NCBI GenBank assembly: GCA_910585235.1
Contig: CAJUCM010000001.1
Location: forward strand, 62,001 to 126,000
Reading direction: 5' to 3'
Length of the DNA stretch: 64,000 nt
Source of the DNA: an uncultured Christensenella sp.
GTDB lineage: Bacteria > Bacillota > Clostridia > Christensenellales > Borkfalkiaceae
The stretch's first letter is position 1. Each line of letters opens with the position of its first letter. The notes under the pieces were generated by a model. The model was not told the DNA's origin and did not search any database. It worked only from the letters and a program-made list of their open reading frames with translations. The position numbers were made by a program, and so were the translations under genes. Below are positions 6,683 to 14,736 of this stretch, piece by piece.

Positions 6683-8068
6683 ATGAAGATATATAATTCG
6701 CTGACGAGAAGAAAGGAAGAGTTCGTTCCGCTCGAAGCGGGAAAAGTCAGAATGTACGCCTGCGGGATCACCGTTTCGGGCGAGGCGCATATCGGTCACG
6801 CCTATCAGGCGATCGTCTACGATATGTTCCGCAAGTTCCTGCAAAAGCAGGGCTACCGCGTGACCTATGCCCGCAACTATACGGACGTGGACGATAAGAT
6901 CATTGCGCGCGCCAAAGAGGCGAACGTTCCCGCCGACGAGTATGCCGCGGAGATGATCGCAAATATCAATGCAGTCATGCGCCGTGCGGAGATCGACGAA
7001 CCAGACCTCTGGCTCAAAGCGACGGAGAATATCGGAAACATTATTTCTTTTATCGCGGAGCTGATCGAAAAGGGTCATGCCTACCCTGCGGAAAACGGCG
7101 ACGTGTATTTCGACGTCGATAGCTGCCCCGCATACGGTCAGCTGTCGGGCAGAAGCGCGGACGAGAGTTTGGACGGCGTGCGCGTGGAGAACGACGAGGC
7201 GAAAAAGAACGCCTACGATTTCGCGCTCTGGAAGGCTGCGAAGGAGGGGGAAATTTTTTGGGAATCCCCTTGGGGCAGGGGCAGACCCGGCTGGCATATC
7301 GAATGCTCCGCCATGAACCGCGCGGCGTTCGGCGATCAGATCGACATTCACGGCGGCGGCAGGGATCTTATCTTCCCGCACCACGAAAACGAGATCGCGC
7401 AGAGCGAGAGCCTCACGGGCAAGCGGTTTTCCAAGTATTGGACGCACAACGGACTTATCAAAGTCAACGGGCAGAAGATGAGCAAGTCCTTGGGCAATTC
7501 GCTCTTGTTGAGCGATCTTTTAGACAGGTATTCTCCGGACGCGTTGAAGTTCGCGCTCCTCTCCAACAATTACAGGGGGGATCTGAACGTGACGGATACG
7601 CTCTTCCCCGAAGCGGAAGCGCATATCGCAAAATTTTATTCGGTCATTGCCGAGGCGGAAAAGGCGTTTCCCGACGAGCGGGGAACGGAAGCGGAAATCG
7701 ACAAAAAGTTTGATGCGGACATGAGCGACGATTTCAACACCGCGCTCGCGCTCTCCGATCTGTTTGGCTATTTCAAGGAGGCGGCGAAACTGCTTGCCGA
7801 AAAAAATCCGCGCGCAAGGCGGATCACCAACCAGATCAGAAAGACGTACGCGCTTTTGGGGCTGTTCCAAAAAAATGCGGAAGAGTACCTTGCAAAGTAT
7901 GCGCCGAAAGAGGAGATCCCCGCGGAAGTTTTGTCGCTTGCGGAGGAACGCAAGCGCGCCCGCGCCGAAAAGAACTGGGCAAAGAGCGACGAATTGCGCG
8001 AAAAAATCAAAGAACTCGGTTATGCCGTTAAGGACAGTAAAGACGGATATGAATTGTCAAAATTATGA
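6683..8068 (+). CDS. cysS: Cysteinyl-tRNA synthetase
   Basis: This class I synthetase charges tRNA-Cys. The 461-residue length is normal. The zinc-site region MYACGITVSG is followed by the HIGH-type motif EAHIGHAY (about residue 33). The second zinc ligands lie in WHIECS and HHENEIAQSE, and the KMSKS loop is GQKMSKSLGN (about 265). The stem-contact and anticodon domain fills the C-terminus. The gene is preceded by the HTH protein (17-bp gap) and its stop codon lies in the ribosome site of alaS, giving a tight operon cysS-alaS-acetyltransferase. No T-box leader is visible upstream. Confidence 0.97.
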   Translation: MKIYNSLTRRKEEFVPLEAGKVRMYACGITVSGEAHIGHAYQAIVYDMFRKFLQKQGYRVTYARNYTDVDDKIIARAKEANVPADEYAAEMIANINAVMRRAEIDEPDLWLKATENIGNIISFIAELIEKGHAYPAENGDVYFDVDSCPAYGQLSGRSADESLDGVRVENDEAKKNAYDFALWKAAKEGEIFWESPWGRGRPGWHIECSAMNRAAFGDQIDIHGGGRDLIFPHHENEIAQSESLTGKRFSKYWTHNGLIKVNGQKMSKSLGNSLLLSDLLDRYSPDALKFALLSNNYRGDLNVTDTLFPEAEAHIAKFYSVIAEAEKAFPDERGTEAEIDKKFDADMSDDFNTALALSDLFGYFKEAAKLLAEKNPRARRITNQIRKTYALLGLFQKNAEEYLAKYAPKEEIPAEVLSLAEERKRARAEKNWAKSDELREKIKELGYAVKDSKDGYELSKL

Positions 8069-8079
8069 GGACGAAGAAT

Positions 8080-9864
8080 ATGAAAATTACTTCCAAAGAA
8101 CTGCGTAAAAAATGGATCGAATTTTATGAGAGCAAAGGGCATAAAAATATCGGCGCGGTGTCGCTGATCGGCGACGGCACGACGGGCGTCATGTTCAACG
8201 TGGCGGGAATGCAGCCGCTCATGCCCTATCTTTTGGGCAAGCCGCACCCCGAAGGCAAACGCCTCTGCAACGTGCAGGGTTGCGTGCGCCTGATCGACAT
8301 AGAATCGGTCGGCGACGCTTCGCACTTCACCTTTTTCGAGATGATGGGCAACTGGTCGCTCGGCGACTATTTCAAAAAGGAAAAAACGGCTTGGTCGTTT
8401 GAGTTTTTAACGAAGGTTCTCGGCTTCGACAAGGACAAGCTCCGCGTGACCGTGTTCGAGGGGAACGACGCCGCGCCCCGCGACGGGGAGACGGCTTTGC
8501 TCCTTGAAGGCTTGGGTATTGCGCCCGAACATATCAGCTATCTTCCCAAGGAGGACAACTGGTGGGAGCTCGAAGGCACAACCGGAACGCCCTGCGGACC
8601 GGACAACGAATGGTTTTATCCGCTCGGCGACGACTACGTTGAAATCGGCAACGACGTGTATATGCAGTACAAAAAGACGGCGACGGGCTACGAACCGCTC
8701 GAAAATAAAAACGTGGATACGGGCTTCGGATTCGACAGAATGCTCTTATTCCTCAACGGGCTTTCGGACGGGTACGAAACCGACCTCTTCGCGTCGGCAA
8801 TTCATAAATTAGAGGAGCTTTCGGGCAGGCGTTACGGAGCGGATGCGGAGGACACGCGCGCCATGCGGATCGTCGCCGATCATACGCGCACCTCGGTCAT
8901 GCTCATAGGCGACGCGAACGGGATCCTTCCGTCGAACGTGGGCGCGGGCTATATTCTGCGCCGTCTCATCCGCCGCGCCGTGCGCTATTGCAGAAAACTC
9001 GGCGTGGAGAGCAGCGCGCTCCTGTCGCTTGCCAAAATCTTTATCGAAGAGGTCTATCGCGAGGCATATCCGCTCCTCACCGAAAAGGAGAGCTATATTC
9101 TCGACGAGCTCAAAAAGGAGACCGACCGCTTTGAGGCGACCCTCGAAAAGGGCATGAAAGAATTTGAAAAATGCGTGCAGGGCATTGCGCGCAAAAACGA
9201 GTTCATGAAAAAGAATAACCCCGACTACCGCGACGAAACGGTCATCGGGGGCAAGCAGGCGTTTCACCTGTACGACACTTACGGCTTTCCCGCGGAGCTC
9301 ACCGAGGAACTTGCCGAAGAGCGCGGGCTGAGCGTAGATAAGGCGGGCTTCGACGCGTGCTTCAAGGAGCATCAGGAAAAGAGCCGCGCGCTCGAAAAGG
9401 GACAGGCGAAGGGCGGACTCGAAAGTCATTCCGAACAGGCGGTCAAATACCATACCGCGACCCACCTTTTGAACGCCGCGCTGAAAGCGGTGCTTTCCCC
9501 CGAATGCAATCAGAAGGGGAGCAATATCAACGACGAGAGAATGCGCTTCGATTTCAATTTCGACCGCCCCATGACCGAGGCGGAAGTCAAGGCGGTGGAG
9601 GCGCTCGTCAACGAAAAGATCAAAGAGGATATTCCCGTCGTGTATCGGGAGATGAGCCTTGAAGAGGCGCGCAAAGAAAATTTCGTGGGCGTGTTTGACA
9701 GTAAGTACGGCGACGTGGTCAAGACCTATTCGATCGGGAATTTCAGTAAAGAAATGTGCGGGGGACCCCATGTTGCAAGAACGGGCGAACTCGGCAAATT
9801 CAGAATCGTCAAAGAGCAGTCCTCGTCGGCGGGCGTGAGAAGAATCAAGGCGGTGTTGGAATGA
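8080..9864 (+). CDS. alaS: Alanyl-tRNA synthetase, short form lacking the C-terminal (C-Ala/DHHA1) domain
   Basis: This class II synthetase charges tRNA-Ala. MKITSKELRKKWIEFYESKG matches the usual AlaRS N-terminus, so the ATG at 8080 (GAGG 9 bp upstream) is preferred over the ATG at 8065 that overlaps the cysS stop. The aminoacylation core (FNVAGMQPL, THFFEM-type motif 2, GFGFDRML motif 3) and the editing domain zinc motif (HTATH and CGGPH) are intact. The protein then ends at about 594 residues, whereas bacterial AlaRS is usually about 870-880. The coiled-coil/DHHA1 tail that dimerises the enzyme and bridges tRNA is missing. No coding remnant follows: the next gene overlaps the stop codon by 4 nt. 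It may therefore act as a monomer. Confidence 0.9.
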   Translation: MKITSKELRKKWIEFYESKGHKNIGAVSLIGDGTTGVMFNVAGMQPLMPYLLGKPHPEGKRLCNVQGCVRLIDIESVGDASHFTFFEMMGNWSLGDYFKKEKTAWSFEFLTKVLGFDKDKLRVTVFEGNDAAPRDGETALLLEGLGIAPEHISYLPKEDNWWELEGTTGTPCGPDNEWFYPLGDDYVEIGNDVYMQYKKTATGYEPLENKNVDTGFGFDRMLLFLNGLSDGYETDLFASAIHKLEELSGRRYGADAEDTRAMRIVADHTRTSVMLIGDANGILPSNVGAGYILRRLIRRAVRYCRKLGVESSALLSLAKIFIEEVYREAYPLLTEKESYILDELKKETDRFEATLEKGMKEFEKCVQGIARKNEFMKKNNPDYRDETVIGGKQAFHLYDTYGFPAELTEELAEERGLSVDKAGFDACFKEHQEKSRALEKGQAKGGLESHSEQAVKYHTATHLLNAALKAVLSPECNQKGSNINDERMRFDFNFDRPMTEAEVKAVEALVNEKIKEDIPVVYREMSLEEARKENFVGVFDSKYGDVVKTYSIGNFSKEMCGGPHVARTGELGKFRIVKEQSSSAGVRRIKAVLE

Positions 9865-10415
9865 CCGAAAAAGAAAAAATGCTTGCGGGCGAGCTCTATA
9901 AGGATTATGACGGGGAGCTTGTCGCGCTCCTCGCCCATGCGAAAAAGGTCTGCGAAGAATACAACCGCACGCCGAGGGAAGAGCGGGAAAAGCGGCTTGC
10001 GATCATGAAATCGCTCCTCGGCAAGACGGGCGAGGCGCTGAATATCGAATCGAACGTCTGGTTCGATTACGGCTGTCATACGGAAGTCGGCGAAAACTTT
10101 TATGCAAATCACGACTGCGTGTTTTTGGATTGCGCAAAAATCACGTTCGGCGACAACGTGTTTATCGCTCCGCAATGCGGGTTTTACACGGCGGCGCATC
10201 CGCTCGATCCTGCGGCGCGGAACGCGGGGCTTGAATTTGCCAAACCGATCACCGTCGGAAATAACGTATGGATCGGCGGCGGGGTAAAAGTGTTGCCCGG
10301 CGTTACGGTGGGGGATAACTGCGTGATCGGCGCGGGGAGCGTGGTAGTAAAGGATATTCCCGCAAACAGCGTCGCGGTCGGCAATCCCGCAAGAGTGATC
10401 AAAAAATTAAAGTAA
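9861..10415 (+). CDS. Sugar O-acetyltransferase of the maltose/galactoside type (left-handed beta-helix)
   Basis: This 184-residue acetyl-CoA-dependent enzyme starts with the Mac domain (MTEKEKMLAGELYKDYD) and continues with hexapeptide repeats. It has NHDCVFLDCAKITFGDNV, the catalytic His in TAAHPLD, and the end GSVVVKDIPANSVAVGNPAR. This is the pattern of maltose O-acetyltransferase (Maa), LacA and NodL, active as trimers. The exact acceptor sugar is not predictable. The start ATG overlaps the alaS stop (ATGA), so it is the last gene of the cysS operon, before a strong terminator. Confidence 0.92.
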   Translation: MTEKEKMLAGELYKDYDGELVALLAHAKKVCEEYNRTPREEREKRLAIMKSLLGKTGEALNIESNVWFDYGCHTEVGENFYANHDCVFLDCAKITFGDNVFIAPQCGFYTAAHPLDPAARNAGLEFAKPITVGNNVWIGGGVKVLPGVTVGDNCVIGAGSVVVKDIPANSVAVGNPARVIKKLK

Positions 10416-10432
10416 TGCAATTAAAAAAAAAG

Positions 10433-10458
10433 GAGCTTCGCAAGAAGCTCTTTTTTTT
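10433..10458 (+). terminator. Terminator of the cysS operon
   Basis: GAGCTTC-GCAA-GAAGCTC stem-loop followed by eight Ts; A-run upstream. Confidence 0.9.
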
Positions 10459-10577
10459 TAATCTATAATGTTGTCGAAGCGGAATAACGGACTATCGAAA
10501 AACGTTGCAAGACCCCTGTGTTAATTCATATATGTGTTTTTCGCGAGTATCAAATATTAAAACCAACAAGAAAATGC

Positions 10578-10606
10578 TTGCATTTATTCGAGATTTAGAA
10601 TATAAT
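10578..10606 (+). promoter_or_regulatory. Promoter of the restriction island
   Basis: TTGCAT (10578-10583), 17 bp, TATAAT (10601-10606), ahead of GAGGTGATTTT and the ATG at 10636. The 175 bp between the previous terminator and this gene are AT-rich, and nothing else is recognised in them. Confidence 0.7.
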
Positions 10607-10635
10607 ATAAATACTTGTTTTTTTGAGGTGATTTT

Positions 10636-11703
10636 ATGTTAAGTTTTATGTCTGCAAAAGAAGCGGCAGAAAAATGGAATATATCGCAAAGGCGTGTTTC
10701 TATTCTTTGTAGCGAAAGCAGAATTGACGGTGCTATGATGGTCGGCAAAATGTGGATCATTCCGAGTAATGCCGAAAAGCCTATAGATAAGAGAACTGTA
10801 AGATATGAAAAAGAAAATCCTATTACATTGAAGCCGTTTGTAAAATGGGTTGGCGGTAAAAGTCAACTTATTGACGAACTTGAAAAAATGCTATCGACCG
10901 ACGGAGAAAAAGTTTTGGCAAAATATTGCGAGCCTATGGTCGGGGGAGGCGCACTTCTTTTTAATATTTTATCAAAGTATAATTTTGAAGAATTGTATAT
11001 TAGCGATATAAATTCAGAATTGATTAATGCTTATAATGTAATCAAAAATAATGTTGATGAACTGATATCCGAATTAAAAGAAATGCAACTTGCCTTTTTG
11101 CCTATGGATGAAAACAGCAGAAAGTTTTACTATTATTCTATTCGTGATAAATTTAATTCTACAAGTTTAACAGATAAAACAGCGGTAAACAAAGCGGCAT
11201 ATTTTATCTTCTTGAATAAAACTTGTTTTAACGGACTGTATCGCGTGAATAAAAAAGGGCAATTCAATGTGCCCATGGGTGCATATAAAAACCCTACGAT
11301 TTGTGACGAAGAAAATTTATTGAATATAAGTAAAGTTTTACAAAATGTAACGATTGTTTGCGGCGATTATTCGTCTTCTAAAAGTTTCATAGACAATAAT
11401 ACGTTTGTATATCTTGATCCGCCGTATCGCCCTATTTCGGAAACGTCTGCGTTTACTTCTTACAATTCCGATACTTTTGACGACGGCGAACAGATCAGAC
11501 TTGCAAAATTTATTGACGAGATAAATGAAAAGGGTGCAAAAATTGTTTTAAGCAATTCAGATCCGAAAAACGTAAATAGTGACGATACTTTTTTCGACGA
11601 TTTGTATAAGTCGTACAAAACTCATGAAATTTTGACAAAAAAGGCAAAAAATAAAAAATCTAATAAATGTGATTTGATATTTAAGATTGTAAAAAATTTT
11701 TGA
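10636..11703 (+). CDS. Dam-type (D12 class) DNA adenine-N6 methyltransferase with N-terminal HTH domain
   Basis: This 355-residue fusion has two parts. Residues about 1-60 form an excisionase/MerR-like winged helix (SAKEAAEKWNISQRRVSILC, GKMWIIP). From about 65 on is a D12-class methylase with motif X/I KWVGGKSQL, MVGGGALLFNI, the acidic loop ISDINSELINAYN and the catalytic DPPY (Asp261) in YLDPPYRPIS. Dam, DpnM and MboIA-like enzymes of this class usually methylate GATC; the sequence alone does not prove the target. It leads an AT-rich unit with a DpnD-like gene and a DpnI gene. That is surprising, because DpnI cuts methylated GATC. Codon usage is AT-biased, unlike the flanking core genes, which points to acquisition by transfer. 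Confidence 0.9.
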   Translation: MLSFMSAKEAAEKWNISQRRVSILCSESRIDGAMMVGKMWIIPSNAEKPIDKRTVRYEKENPITLKPFVKWVGGKSQLIDELEKMLSTDGEKVLAKYCEPMVGGGALLFNILSKYNFEELYISDINSELINAYNVIKNNVDELISELKEMQLAFLPMDENSRKFYYYSIRDKFNSTSLTDKTAVNKAAYFIFLNKTCFNGLYRVNKKGQFNVPMGAYKNPTICDEENLLNISKVLQNVTIVCGDYSSSKSFIDNNTFVYLDPPYRPISETSAFTSYNSDTFDDGEQIRLAKFIDEINEKGAKIVLSNSDPKNVNSDDTFFDDLYKSYKTHEILTKKAKNKKSNKCDLIFKIVKNF

Positions 11704-11727
11704 TTTTAAGATGGAAAGAGGTGTAAA

Positions 11728-11928
11728 ATGAAAAAATACTATGTAACAATTGAAGAGATGATTTCCGAAACATTTGAAATAGAAGCGGAAGAAATGGGGG
11801 AAGCAATGGAAATGGCGAAACAGGGGTATAAAAACGGAAAATATGTTTTAATGCCAGGGAATTTGGTGGCAAAACAAATGTCTGCCGAATCCGAGGATAG
11901 CGAATGTTGTGAATGGACGGAATTTTAA
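11728..11928 (+). CDS. DpnD/PcfM-like small protein
   Basis: This 66-residue acidic protein begins MKKYYVTIEEMISETFEIEA and continues EAMEMAKQGYKNGKYVL. This matches the DpnD/PcfM family, a small domain encoded with DpnI in Streptococcus pneumoniae (dpnC-dpnD) and on conjugative plasmids; its role is not known. GAGGTG lies before the ATG. It sits directly between the methylase and the DpnI gene, ending one base before the DpnI ATG. The context strongly supports the assignment. Confidence 0.75.
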   Translation: MKKYYVTIEEMISETFEIEAEEMGEAMEMAKQGYKNGKYVLMPGNLVAKQMSAESEDSECCEWTEF

Positions 11929-11929
11929 T

Positions 11930-12694
11930 ATGAATTTACAGTTTGATGAAAATCTCGCTACGGGATATAAAAAAGCAACTCAAAGAATAAGAGTTATGAG
12001 CGAAACATGGGCAGTAAACAATTTATTTTGTCCTTGTTGCGGGAAAGAACGCATTATAAAATTGCCGAATAATGCGCCTGTTGCAGATTTAATTTGTGAA
12101 AATTGTAATGAAATTTTTGAATTAAAAAGCAAGAAAAATAAATTTGGCAAAAAAATATCGGATGGCGCATATGCTACCGCCGTTGAGCGGATTAAAAGTA
12201 GTACAAATCCTGACTTATTGGCATTGCTATATAATGAACGGTTACAAGTAACGGATTTACAAATACTTCCAAAATACTTTTTTGTGCCGAGTATTTTAGA
12301 AAAACGAAAACCTCTTTCCAATACTGCCCGCAGAGCCGGCTGGGTTGGATGTAATATTTTATATTCCGAAATTCCCGTACAAGGCAAAGTAACTATTATT
12401 CAAAACGGCACATGGATCGACCGTGAAGCGGTTTGCGAAGCATACAGCAATAGCAAGGCGATTCAAATAAATAGTATTGAAATGCGGGGATGGTTGATAG
12501 ATGTATTGAATTGTGTTAATTCAATAAAGTATACAGAGTTTACATTGCAAGATGTGTATAAAAGAGTAAATTCGCTAAAAGAAAAACACCCGACTAATAA
12601 TAATATTGAAGCTAAAATTCGCCAACAGTTACAATTATTGCGCAATAAAGGGTTTCTTCTTTTTCTTGGGAATGGTCGTTATCGAAAAATATAG
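11930..12694 (+). CDS. dpnI: DpnI-type methyl-dependent restriction endonuclease
   Basis: This protein has 254 residues, the same length as pneumococcal DpnI, and matches it along its whole length. DpnI cleaves GATC when the adenine is methylated. The PD-(D/E)xK site is intact at the same numbering: Asp53 (VADL), Glu64 and Lys66 (FELKSK). The zinc cysteines are Cys34, Cys37, Cys56 and Cys59. KPLSNTARRAGWVGCNI and the C-terminal winged helix ending KIRQQLQLLRNKGF...GRYRKI are conserved. In DpnI, that winged helix also reads methyl-GATC. The frame opens upstream at 11909, but MNLQFDENLA at 11930 is the family start. It should be an active nuclease unless host GATC sites are unmethylated. Confidence 0.95.
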   Translation: MNLQFDENLATGYKKATQRIRVMSETWAVNNLFCPCCGKERIIKLPNNAPVADLICENCNEIFELKSKKNKFGKKISDGAYATAVERIKSSTNPDLLALLYNERLQVTDLQILPKYFFVPSILEKRKPLSNTARRAGWVGCNILYSEIPVQGKVTIIQNGTWIDREAVCEAYSNSKAIQINSIEMRGWLIDVLNCVNSIKYTEFTLQDVYKRVNSLKEKHPTNNNIEAKIRQQLQLLRNKGFLLFLGNGRYRKI

Positions 12695-13101
12695 GAGATG
12701 CGCGAAAACTGGACTTGCCCGATGATTCGATTGACTTAATTTGTACGCACCCGCCCTATGCCAATATAATTCATTACAGCGAAGATATTGTCGGCGATTT
12801 GTCGTTGTTGTCTCCAAAGGATTTTTTATTTGAAATCGGAAAAGTTGCGGAAGAATGTTATCGGATTTTGAAAAAGGATAAATTTTGCGCTATACTAATG
12901 GGCGATATGCGCCACAAGGGAATGGTACAACCGCTTGCTTTTGAAACTATGCGTATATTTGAATTAGCAGGTTTTAAGACAAAAGAAATTATTATAAAGG
13001 AACAACATAATTGCAAGGCGACAGGTTTTTGGAAAACAAATAGCATTAAATTTAATTTTCTATTGCTCGCGCATGAATACTTGTTTGTATTCAAAAAATA
13101 A
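12691..13101 (+). pseudogene. 5'-truncated N4/N6 DNA methyltransferase remnant
   Basis: From about 12691 the frame reads IGDARKLDLPDDSID, then the catalytic-type motif CTHPPYANIIHYSED, and continues through AILMGDMRHKG, KEQHNCKATGFWKTNS and HEYLFVF. That is the conserved C-terminal half of a DNA methylase related to cytosine-N4/adenine-N6 enzymes. The N-terminal half, with the SAM-binding glycine motif, is absent: homology begins exactly at the DpnI stop codon. The only in-frame starts are a TTG at 12715 or weaker codons inside the domain. A single extra A in the A5 run just before the DpnI stop would join the two frames. It is most likely a non-functional relic of a former cognate methylase gene. 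Confidence 0.7.
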
Positions 13102-13201
13102 TATTTGTTTTTAGTTTATTGCCTCTCCGCAAAGAAAAGATTGTTTCTTTCGTTGACACGGAATTGACGCGGAGCGTATTAGAATCATGGCGTAAACAAA
13201 A

Positions 13202-13236
13202 TCGGAAGCCGAATTAAGGCTTCCGAAACTTTTTAT
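13202..13236 (+). terminator. Terminator-like hairpin upstream of rplM
   Basis: TCGGAAGCC and its complement (13202-13226) with a 7-nt loop, followed by AACTTTTT. It closes the AT-rich island. Otherwise nothing is recognised between 13102 and 13277. Confidence 0.6.
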
Positions 13237-13277
13237 AAAATTTCCGAAAAAATCTTGAAATTGCAACTCAAAACAGC

Positions 13278-13306
13278 TTGACGGAAATTTGTTATAAGCC
13301 TATAAT
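13278..13306 (+). promoter_or_regulatory. rplM-rpsI promoter
   Basis: TTGACG (13278-13283), 17 bp, TATAAT (13301-13306). Confidence 0.8.
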
Positions 13307-13312
13307 GAAAAA

Positions 13313-13354
13313 GCGTGACAGGCAAGCCCCATCTCACCGGGCGGGTCGCTACGC
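13313..13354 (+). promoter_or_regulatory. Possible L13 ribosomal-protein leader structure
   Basis: The 64-nt leader of rplM folds into a long irregular hairpin. GCGT pairs with ACGC, GAC with GTC, and GCCC with GGGC, with an internal bulge. It lies where Firmicutes carry the L13 autoregulatory leader. The match to that RNA family was judged only by position and shape. Confidence 0.45.
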
Positions 13355-13376
13355 GAAACAAGGAAGGAGTAAGACT

Positions 13377-13808
13377 ATGAAAACCTACATGGCACACGCC
13401 GAGACGGTAGAAAGAAAATGGTATGTCGTCGATGCAAGCGGTGTTCCTCTCGGAAGGCTTGCCTCCAAGGTCGCTTCCGTATTGAGAGGGAAGAATAAGC
13501 CCACTTATACGCCGAACGTCGATACGGGAGATTTTGTAATCGTTATCAACAGCGACAAAGTCGTTCTGACGGGTAAAAAGTACGAGGATAAATATTACCG
13601 CTATCATACCGGTTATATCGGCGGGCTGAAAGAAATTTCTTACGGCAAGCTGATGGCGGAACGCAGTGACCTTGCCGTCTATGAAGCGGTCAAGGGAATG
13701 CTTCCCAAAAATTCTCTCGGCAGAAAAATGATCAAAAAACTGCGCGTCGTTAAGGGCGCGGAGCACAATCATGCGGCGCAGAAGCCCGAAGAGCTGAAAT
13801 TATTTTAA
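13377..13808 (+). CDS. rplM: Ribosomal protein L13 (uL13)
   Basis: This 143-residue large-subunit protein matches the family throughout: [17 protein letters not shown], the [14 protein letters not shown] segment, YRHTGY-type loop [11 protein letters not shown], and [11 protein letters not shown]. The start at 13377 is set by AAGGAGT 8 bp upstream and by the family length; the open frame before it lies in the leader. rpsI follows after 12 bp, the universal L13-S9 pair. Confidence 0.98.
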   Translation: MKTYMAHAETVERKWYVVDASGVPLGRLASKVASVLRGKNKPTYTPNVDTGDFVIVINSDKVVLTGKKYEDKYYRYHTGYIGGLKEISYGKLMAERSDLAVYEAVKGMLPKNSLGRKMIKKLRVVKGAEHNHAAQKPEELKLF

Positions 13809-13820
13809 GGAGTTAAGAAC

Positions 13821-14234
13821 ATGGCGAAAACGAATCTGAAAAAGAAAATCCAGTTCTGGGGTACGGGCAGAAGAAAGAAAGCGATTGCCCGCGTGCGCCT
13901 CGTTCCCGCAGGTAGCGGCGCGATCATCATTAACGATCGCTCGCTCGAAGAGTATTTCCCGATGGGAACCCTGCAATTTATCGTAAAACAGCCCTTGAAA
14001 GAGGTGGAAGCGGAAGGCAAGTACGACGTGCTCGTAAACGTTGTCGGCGGCGGATATACGGGACAGGCGGGAGCGATCAAGCTCGGAATCGCCCGTGCGC
14101 TTCTCGAAGCGGAACCCGAAACGCGTGCCGCGCTCAAAAAAGCGGGTTTCCTCACAAGAGACCCCCGCGCCAAGGAACGCAAAAAGTACGGTCTCAAAAA
14201 AGCGCGCCGCGCTCCCCAGTTCTCCAAGAGATAA
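13821..14234 (+). CDS. rpsI: Ribosomal protein S9 (uS9)
   Basis: This 137-residue small-subunit protein begins with a basic, lineage-specific extension ([14 protein letters not shown]). The S9 core follows: [30 protein letters not shown], and [19 protein letters not shown]. It ends with the conserved [17 protein letters not shown] tail that reaches the P-site tRNA. It is co-transcribed with rplM. Confidence 0.98.
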   Translation: MAKTNLKKKIQFWGTGRRKKAIARVRLVPAGSGAIIINDRSLEEYFPMGTLQFIVKQPLKEVEAEGKYDVLVNVVGGGYTGQAGAIKLGIARALLEAEPETRAALKKAGFLTRDPRAKERKKYGLKKARRAPQFSKR

Positions 14235-14250
14235 TCATTGCAAAAAATCA

Positions 14251-14278
14251 AAAACGACTGCAAACGCAGTCGTTTTTT
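14251..14278 (+). terminator. rplM-rpsI terminator
   Basis: CGACTGC stem with complement and AAAC loop, followed by six Ts. Confidence 0.9.
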
Positions 14279-14367
14279 AATTGTGTAAGTGCGCCATAAA
14301 TATATGACCCGTTAGGTCAAATTTAACAAATGATAGTGCCGAGCGTGGTACCATAGAGCCACTGAGC

Positions 14368-14405
14368 GTTTGTGACAATCTGCAAATTTGCAGATTGTCA
14401 CAAAC
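14368..14405. repeat. Perfect 38-bp palindrome upstream of the second cysteine-rich pair
   Basis: The half-site GTTTGTGACAATCTGCAAA (14368-14386) is followed without a spacer by its exact reverse complement (14387-14405). There is no T-run after it, so it is not a terminator. It lies 50 bp before the type A ATG, overlapping the probable -35 region, where copy 1 has its XRE operators. Confidence 0.85.
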
Positions 14406-14454
14406 AAATTCTAAATCATGTTATGATGCAGTCAAAACAATCAAAGGAGTAATT

Positions 14455-14736
14455 ATGGGAAATTGCAAACATGAGTGTTATAATTGTAGAAATTTTCAGC
14501 GGTATTATGTAAAAAAGGCAATCAGGTACGAAAAAACAAAATTCGGATTTTGCTGTAAAAAGCAGGATAACGTAAGCATACACGGATACTGTGAAAAATT
14601 CGTATTCCATGAGACGTTCCGTAAACCGAATGCTACACTTCAAAATAAGTTAGACGGGTTGTTGATGGAGATTTCCGCGCTACGCATGATTGTGGAGGAA
14701 AACGAGCGTGAATATGCCGAAAAGAAAAAGCTGTAA
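14455..14736 (+). CDS. Cysteine-rich mini-protein, type A, copy 2
   Basis: This 93-residue protein is paralogous to 3820-4122: CYNCRNFQRYYVKKAIRYE, GFCCKKQ, YCEKFVF and LDGLLMEISALR correspond position for position. The ATG at 14455 has AAAGGAGT upstream; the open frame before it is leader. Conserved cysteines are CxxC, CC and a later C; the first cysteine of the CC pair before F in copy 1 is replaced by Tyr here. The charged C-terminal helix could be a coiled coil. The type B gene overlaps its end by 29 nt. Unlike copy 1 there is no XRE gene next door; a 38-bp perfect palindrome takes the operator position. Function unknown. Confidence 0.75.
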   Translation: MGNCKHECYNCRNFQRYYVKKAIRYEKTKFGFCCKKQDNVSIHGYCEKFVFHETFRKPNATLQNKLDGLLMEISALRMIVEENEREYAEKKKL

